This document shows, piece by piece, positions 5,422 to 8,199 of a DNA stretch of 8,199 nucleotides. The notes under the pieces were generated by a model. The model did not search any database. It worked only from the letters and a program-made list of their open reading frames with translations, and had not been told where the DNA came from. Every line of letters begins with the position of its first letter. Position 1 is the stretch's first letter. This DNA comes from Oscillospiraceae bacterium (lineage in GTDB: Bacteria > Bacillota > Clostridia > Oscillospirales > Ruminococcaceae). The DNA lies in assembly GCA_016303195.1 (NCBI GenBank), contig JAEDMD010000080.1, positions 1 to 8,199 on the forward strand. The letters are read 5' to 3'. Both the position numbers and the translations under genes were made by a program.

Positions 5422-6678
5422 TTATTGGATGAACTGGAGACAATCGCTGTTATTGAGCTGTCTTTGTTTGGATGTATCTTCCTTCCAGCCCGATCCGTCA
5501 TTGTAGTAGTATCTGTAAATTCCGTAATATCCGCCGTTTCCGTCTTCGGATATCCTGTAATCATCGAATGAAGAATCGGTTATGTTTCTGATGTAGTCAT
5601 TGCCCCATCTTAAACTCATACATTCTGATGTGTAATACTGATCGTGAGACTGAAGGTCGTCAGTGTTGAGATCGGTGCTGATACCACGGTAGATCTTGCC
5701 GTTGTACTCAGTGTAAACATAGATATCTTCAACTATATAGAGTTCGGTTGAATATATCTGATCGGGAGTGATAGACTGACCGAACATTTTATCTGTATTG
5801 AATGTTCTTCCGCCGTTCCAGCGATCAGCCCAGTTCACTACAAAGTTTCTGATATCGCTTATGCTGTTGAATTTCGGATCAACATAGTGGACAAATTTTA
5901 CTTCTATATTGTTGGGTTCGTCGAGGAGCGGGTGACCGTCAGCGAATGTGTCACGAGTAACCTGACAGGTTGCGGTGAATGTATCGCTGAGATCAAGATA
6001 TTCCTTTATAGGCACCTGCACGATCTCCTCATATGTTACGTGTTCATCTGTTACTTGCTTGAGAACCGCACGGCACTGATCTTCTGAAAGTGCGTTCGGA
6101 GCGGCAGGAGCGCTGTCATCTGACTGCTGAGCAGGTGTATTGCCGCTGTTGTCAGGGTTAGGAGCAGGCTGAGTTGTCTGAGCGGCAGGCTGTGCTGATG
6201 AAGAATTGCTTACAGCAGTGTCTGTGGTCACTGTATCGGAAACTACTGCTGAAAGATCGGCGGTGACTGTGGTGATCTCTGCGGTTCCATTTTCGTTGCC
6301 GTCTGTCGTTGTTACAACAGTTGTAGCGGCGATATTCGGGATAGTCGGAACAACAGGAACTTCATTTCTGTCTTTGAGAAGTCTGAGGCCTGCGGCTGTT
6401 ATTCCTCCTGCGAGAACGAGTACTGCGGCAGTTGCGGCAAATCTGTGCCATACAGGGCGCTTTGTGTATTTTTCAACGCCCTCTGCGGCTGTCTGGTAGT
6501 CTTCGTTCATTTCTGTGTTTATTTCGTTTCTTTTCTTTATATTATACTTTCTTTCGCTCATATCAAGGATCCTTTCAAGCTGCTTGTCATCAAGCTGCGG
6601 TGTTTTGTTTGTTATTCTCTCCATTTCACTGCCCTCTGCATTTTCAAGACAGTCGAATATATTATTTATTTTTTTCAT
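5422..6678 (-). CDS. Single-TM anti-sigma-type protein with Ser/Thr/Pro-rich extracellular stalk and C-terminal domain
   Basis: This 418-residue protein is probably the membrane-bound regulator that holds the ECF sigma factor encoded just upstream. The cytoplasmic N-terminus (1-79) is charged and helical (QLDDKQLERILDMSERKYN). One TM helix lies at about 80-101 (AATAAVLVLAGGITAAGL). Residues about 105-195 form a low-complexity Thr/Ser/Ala/Pro/Gln stalk, like those that cross the cell wall. The C-terminal domain (about 197-418) is rich in Tyr, Asp and Asn and has Cys202, Cys238, Cys353 and Cys413; I do not recognise it. No canonical zinc anti-sigma motif (HxxxCxxC) is seen in the N-terminus, so the anti-sigma role rests on gene order and topology. 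The frame could begin at 6750 inside the sigma gene, but AAGGAGGT lies just before ATG 6678. The gene starts 11 nt after the sigma stop and ends at a terminator. A sensor of an extracellular ligand is plausible. Confidence 0.85.
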   Translation of the reverse strand: MKKINNIFDCLENAEGSEMERITNKTPQLDDKQLERILDMSERKYNIKKRNEINTEMNEDYQTAAEGVEKYTKRPVWHRFAATAAVLVLAGGITAAGLRLLKDRNEVPVVPTIPNIAATTVVTTTDGNENGTAEITTVTADLSAVVSDTVTTDTAVSNSSSAQPAAQTTQPAPNPDNSGNTPAQQSDDSAPAAPNALSEDQCRAVLKQVTDEHVTYEEIVQVPIKEYLDLSDTFTATCQVTRDTFADGHPLLDEPNNIEVKFVHYVDPKFNSISDIRNFVVNWADRWNGGRTFNTDKMFGQSITPDQIYSTELYIVEDIYVYTEYNGKIYRGISTDLNTDDLQSHDQYYTSECMSLRWGNDYIRNITDSSFDDYRISEDGNGGYYGIYRYYYNDGSGWKEDTSKQRQLNNSDCLQFIQ

Positions 6679-6683
6679 ATCCA

Positions 6684-6691
6684 ACCTCCTT
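6684..6691 (-). promoter_or_regulatory. Ribosome binding site deciding the start of the anti-sigma-type gene
   Basis: AAGGAGGT overlaps the sigma gene's TAA stop, with AGGAGG 6 nt before ATG 6678. This near-perfect site outweighs the in-frame upstream ATG at 6750. Confidence 0.9.
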
Positions 6692-7250
6692 ACTTGGTTA
6701 TGCCCACAGCGGAAAGTGAAGTTCTCAGGCGCTGCATCGCTCTTGTGCATCTTGAACGCACCGATGAAGCGGTCATTGAAACTCTCTCTGCTATTTCGGA
6801 CGACGTTTTGTTGTAATAGAATTTTTCTATAAGTATCGTAGAATCAGGCTCGCCGAGGGCTTCTATCTGGTCGAGAAGAATCCTTCTCAGCTCGTTGTTG
6901 TCTGACATTTGCTCTACGTTGAAGTCTGAAGCAAGTCCGAGCATATCGTCCTCGTCCATAACGGCAGTCCTTTTTGCTCTGCCTGCAAGACTTCTGAATC
7001 TGTCGATAGCTGTGCGTTTTGCGATAGTTCCGAGAAATGCCTTGACATTGGTTATCTCGCCTTTGTCGATGGCAAGGAACAGGTCTGCAAAAACATCACT
7101 GACACATTCTTCAATGTCCTCAGCCGTTCCGCAGCTTCGGAGCTTATTGTAGACTATTGCATAAACGTAGCTTCCGTATTCGGCAAGCAAAGCTCTGTGA
7201 GCTTCCAGCGGAGAACGTCTGAGCAGTGTCTTAAGCTGGCTGTTTGTCAT
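6690..7250 (-). CDS. ECF-type RNA polymerase sigma factor (sigma-70 family)
   Basis: This 186-residue protein has the usual length for ECF sigma factors, with only regions 2 and 4. Region 2 lies at about 23-90: TAEDIEECVSDVFADLF (42-58) is the core-binding 2.2 segment, and FLGTIAKRTAIDRFRS (72-87) the 2.3/2.4 DNA-melting and -10 recognition part. Region 4 is at about 123-177, with the helix-turn-helix KTSSEIAERVSMTASSVRSR (148-167) that would read the -35 box. The start ATG has AAGGAG 8 nt upstream. The next gene, 11 nt on, is a one-TM protein fitting an anti-sigma partner. It directs RNA polymerase to a small stress or envelope regulon not identifiable from this window. No convincing self-recognised promoter could be picked out upstream. 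Confidence 0.95.
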   Translation of the reverse strand: MTNSQLKTLLRRSPLEAHRALLAEYGSYVYAIVYNKLRSCGTAEDIEECVSDVFADLFLAIDKGEITNVKAFLGTIAKRTAIDRFRSLAGRAKRTAVMDEDDMLGLASDFNVEQMSDNNELRRILLDQIEALGEPDSTILIEKFYYNKTSSEIAERVSMTASSVRSRCTRAMQRLRTSLSAVGITK

Positions 7251-7379
7251 TGTTTTCTCTCCTTATATTTATTTGCTCCATATCTGCAAGAGCGGCAGTT
7301 ACAGTTTTTACAGCGGATCCTTTCTGTATCAACTGTTTTCATAAACTACAATCGGGGAAGATGATGCAAGTGCTGCATG

Positions 7380-7393
7380 AAAATAATTATTTT
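7380..7393. repeat. 14-bp perfect A/T palindrome upstream of the sigma promoter
   Basis: AAAATAATTATTTT reads the same on both strands and continues into a T-run. It sits about 35 bp before the plus-strand -10 box, where an UP element or operator would lie. A/T-only palindromes also arise by chance. Confidence 0.4.
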
Positions 7394-7425
7394 TTTCTTT
7401 TAATTTAATTCTTCTGTGAGGAAAG

Positions 7426-7434
7426 TGCTATAAT
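7426..7434 (+). promoter_or_regulatory. Extended -10 promoter for the plus-strand sigma factor gene
   Basis: TGCTATAAT gives a perfect -10 with the TGn extension; the -35 at 17 nt spacing (TAATTC) is poor, as is common for extended -10 promoters. An A/T-rich tract lies upstream. Transcription would start near 7441, about 40 nt before the ATG. Confidence 0.7.
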
Positions 7435-7465
7435 GTACGTGTAATAGGTGAAATGTACATTTCGG

Positions 7466-7472
7466 AAAGGAG
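7466..7472 (+). promoter_or_regulatory. Ribosome binding site deciding the start of the plus-strand sigma gene
   Basis: AAAGGAG is 7 nt before ATG 7480. The in-frame ATG at 7453 lies upstream of this site and only about 12 nt from the predicted transcription start. Confidence 0.85.
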
Positions 7473-7479
7473 TGCATCA

Positions 7480-8040
7480 ATGGATAACGGTACAGAAAAT
7501 TACCGCCGTTTTCGTGAAAATGGTGACCCTGACGGACTTGCAGAGATCATTAGAGACTATATGAACGGTCTTATACTATATCTGAACAGCATTGTGGGGA
7601 ATATCCACACCGCAGAAGATATCGCAGAGGATACATTTGTGCTTCTCGGCACGAAAAAGCCACGTGACAAGGGCAAAAGTTCATTCCGCACATGGCTTTA
7701 CACCATCGGCAGGCATCTTGCCATAGACTATCTGCGGAAAAATACGAAAGCGTCGGAAACTTCCACGGAAGAAATCGCTGAGATATCGGAAGATACGGAA
7801 AATCTTGAAATATCATATATCCGTGAGGAGCGGAAAATAGCCGTTCATCGTGCGATGGACAAACTCCGTCCCAATTACAGACAAGTGCTGTGGCTGATAT
7901 ATATTGAGGGATTTACCAATAAGGAAGCCGCCGCTGTCATGGGAAAGACTGTTCATAACATAGAATCAATGGTTTCAAGAGCGAGAAAGGCACTCAGATC
8001 ACAGCTTGAAAAGGAGGGCTTTGAATATGAAGAATTATGA
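7480..8040 (+). CDS. ECF-type RNA polymerase sigma factor (sigma-70 family), second copy
   Basis: This 186-residue protein contains sigma regions 2 and 4 only. Region 2 is at about 21-90, with HTAEDIAEDTFVLL (43-56) as the core-binding segment and FRTWLYTIGRHLAIDYLRK (69-87) as 2.3/2.4. An acidic linker with many Glu, Ser and Thr residues follows (about 91-112). Region 4 lies at about 120-175, with the helix-turn-helix FTNKEAAAVMGKTVHNIESM (145-164) and the basic end SRARKALRS. It differs clearly from the minus-strand sigma factor, so this is not a recent duplication. The last 14 nt overlap the start of the next gene, a usual sign of translational coupling between sigma and anti-sigma. The target regulon is unknown. 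Confidence 0.95.
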   Translation: MDNGTENYRRFRENGDPDGLAEIIRDYMNGLILYLNSIVGNIHTAEDIAEDTFVLLGTKKPRDKGKSSFRTWLYTIGRHLAIDYLRKNTKASETSTEEIAEISEDTENLEISYIREERKIAVHRAMDKLRPNYRQVLWLIYIEGFTNKEAAAVMGKTVHNIESMVSRARKALRSQLEKEGFEYEEL

Positions 8041-8199
8041 AGAAATGACAGAGCGTGTATTTCAGCGCATACACGAATACGAAGATAAGCAATTACGCAG
8101 AAAAAAAGCGCTGAGAAGAATTCTCCTTGCGGCAAGCCCTGTATGCGCCGCATTTGTAATAAGTATAGGGATATATGTTAACGGACTGAACAAACCGCC
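8027..8199 (+). CDS. Probable anti-sigma factor, one TM segment, 3' end cut by window edge
   Basis: The first 57 residues are visible, starting at an ATG inside the end of the sigma gene; AAGGAGG is 9 nt upstream. The N-terminus is charged (MKNYEEMTERVFQRIHEYED), then a basic patch (about 21-31) and a hydrophobic segment at about 32-51 (ILLAASPVCAAFVISIGIYV). This is the usual plan of a short cytoplasmic sigma-binding part followed by a membrane anchor. The function is inferred from topology and coupling to the sigma gene; the extracytoplasmic part is outside the window. Confidence 0.75.
   Translation, partial: MKNYEEMTERVFQRIHEYEDKQLRRKKALRRILLAASPVCAAFVISIGIYVNGLNKP

Larger units (their letters stand above)
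7251..7479. other. Divergent intergenic region between two sigma factor genes
   Basis: This 229-bp gap separates head-to-head sigma factor genes. It holds one good promoter on the plus strand (7426-7434), an A/T-rich palindromic stretch (7380-7393), a short ATGCA/TGCAT inverted repeat (7364-7378), and AATGTAC repeated at 7432-7438 and 7452-7458 (20 bp apart). For the minus-strand gene I see a good ribosome binding site but no convincing promoter. Confidence 0.6.

Noticed and set aside
5238..5432. Plus-strand frame of 64 codons across the intergenic region
   Set aside because: It runs through the minus-strand promoter and terminator, has no SD, and encodes nothing recognisable.
6445..6816. 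Several overlapping plus-strand frames of 95-123 codons with hydrophobic stretches
   Set aside because: They are antisense to the anti-sigma-type gene and the sigma gene; the hydrophobic look comes from the reverse complement of charged, Lys-rich codons.
7251..7345. Possible minus-strand promoter for the sigma gene (TTGATA with TAAAAA, or TTGCAG with TATAAG)
   Set aside because: The first has a poor -10 and the second overlaps the ribosome binding site, leaving no leader, so neither is convincing.
7364..7400. Hairpin plus T-run resembling a plus-strand terminator
   Set aside because: The stem ATGCA/TGCAT is only 5 bp, is separated from the T-run, and no plus-strand gene lies upstream to terminate.
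1..8199. CRISPR array, tRNA or rRNA genes
   Set aside because: No regularly spaced repeats and no tRNA-like or rRNA-like sequence was seen; the window is almost fully covered by protein genes.

Overview
The window looks like the chromosome of a Gram-positive gut- or rumen-type clostridium, most likely Ruminococcus or a close Oscillospiraceae relative. The grounds are the moderate GC by eye, strong AGGAGG-type ribosome binding sites, sigma-A promoters with extended -10 boxes, a one-TM non-PASTA Ser/Thr kinase, a DUF6382-like FHA protein, and sigma/anti-sigma pairs whose anti-sigma has a Ser/Thr/Pro-rich extracellular stalk. Genus assignment is inference.

Layout. Most genes are on the minus strand and read right to left. 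On the right (about 7.25-8.2 kb) two ECF-type sigma factor units are divergently arranged around a 229-bp intergenic region. The plus-strand unit (sigma factor, then the start of a small one-TM protein that is probably its anti-sigma) runs off the right edge. The minus-strand unit (sigma factor, then a 418-aa one-TM protein) ends in a clear rho-independent terminator at 5379-5416. About 65 bp beyond it (minus-strand sense) a near-consensus sigma-A promoter (TTGCAT-17-TATAAT with extended -10) starts a second unit.

That second unit has a leader of roughly 240 nt. It contains a 90-bp segment bounded by 20-bp inverted repeats (a MITE-like element or a structured leader), a well-formed 32-codon ORF overlapping the next start, and an 11-bp inverted repeat. 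Five tightly packed genes follow: FHA/DUF6382-like protein, PP2C phosphatase, transmembrane Ser/Thr kinase with a helical extracellular domain, a small one-TM protein with a Thr/Ser-rich tail, and a secreted protein cut by the left edge. Gaps are 6-21 nt, so co-transcription is very likely.

How they may work together (inference): the kinase senses something outside the cell through its non-PASTA ectodomain and phosphorylates Thr residues inside. The PP2C enzyme reverses this. The FHA protein reads phospho-threonine. The small membrane protein, whose tail is predicted to be cytoplasmic, is a candidate substrate or adaptor, and the secreted protein may be the output or the ligand. The kinase-phosphatase-FHA logic resembles the PpkA-PppA-Fha control of type VI secretion, but no secretion genes are visible here. 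The most unusual points are the leader of this operon, the altered HRD motif of the kinase, and the two unfamiliar membrane/secreted proteins at its end.
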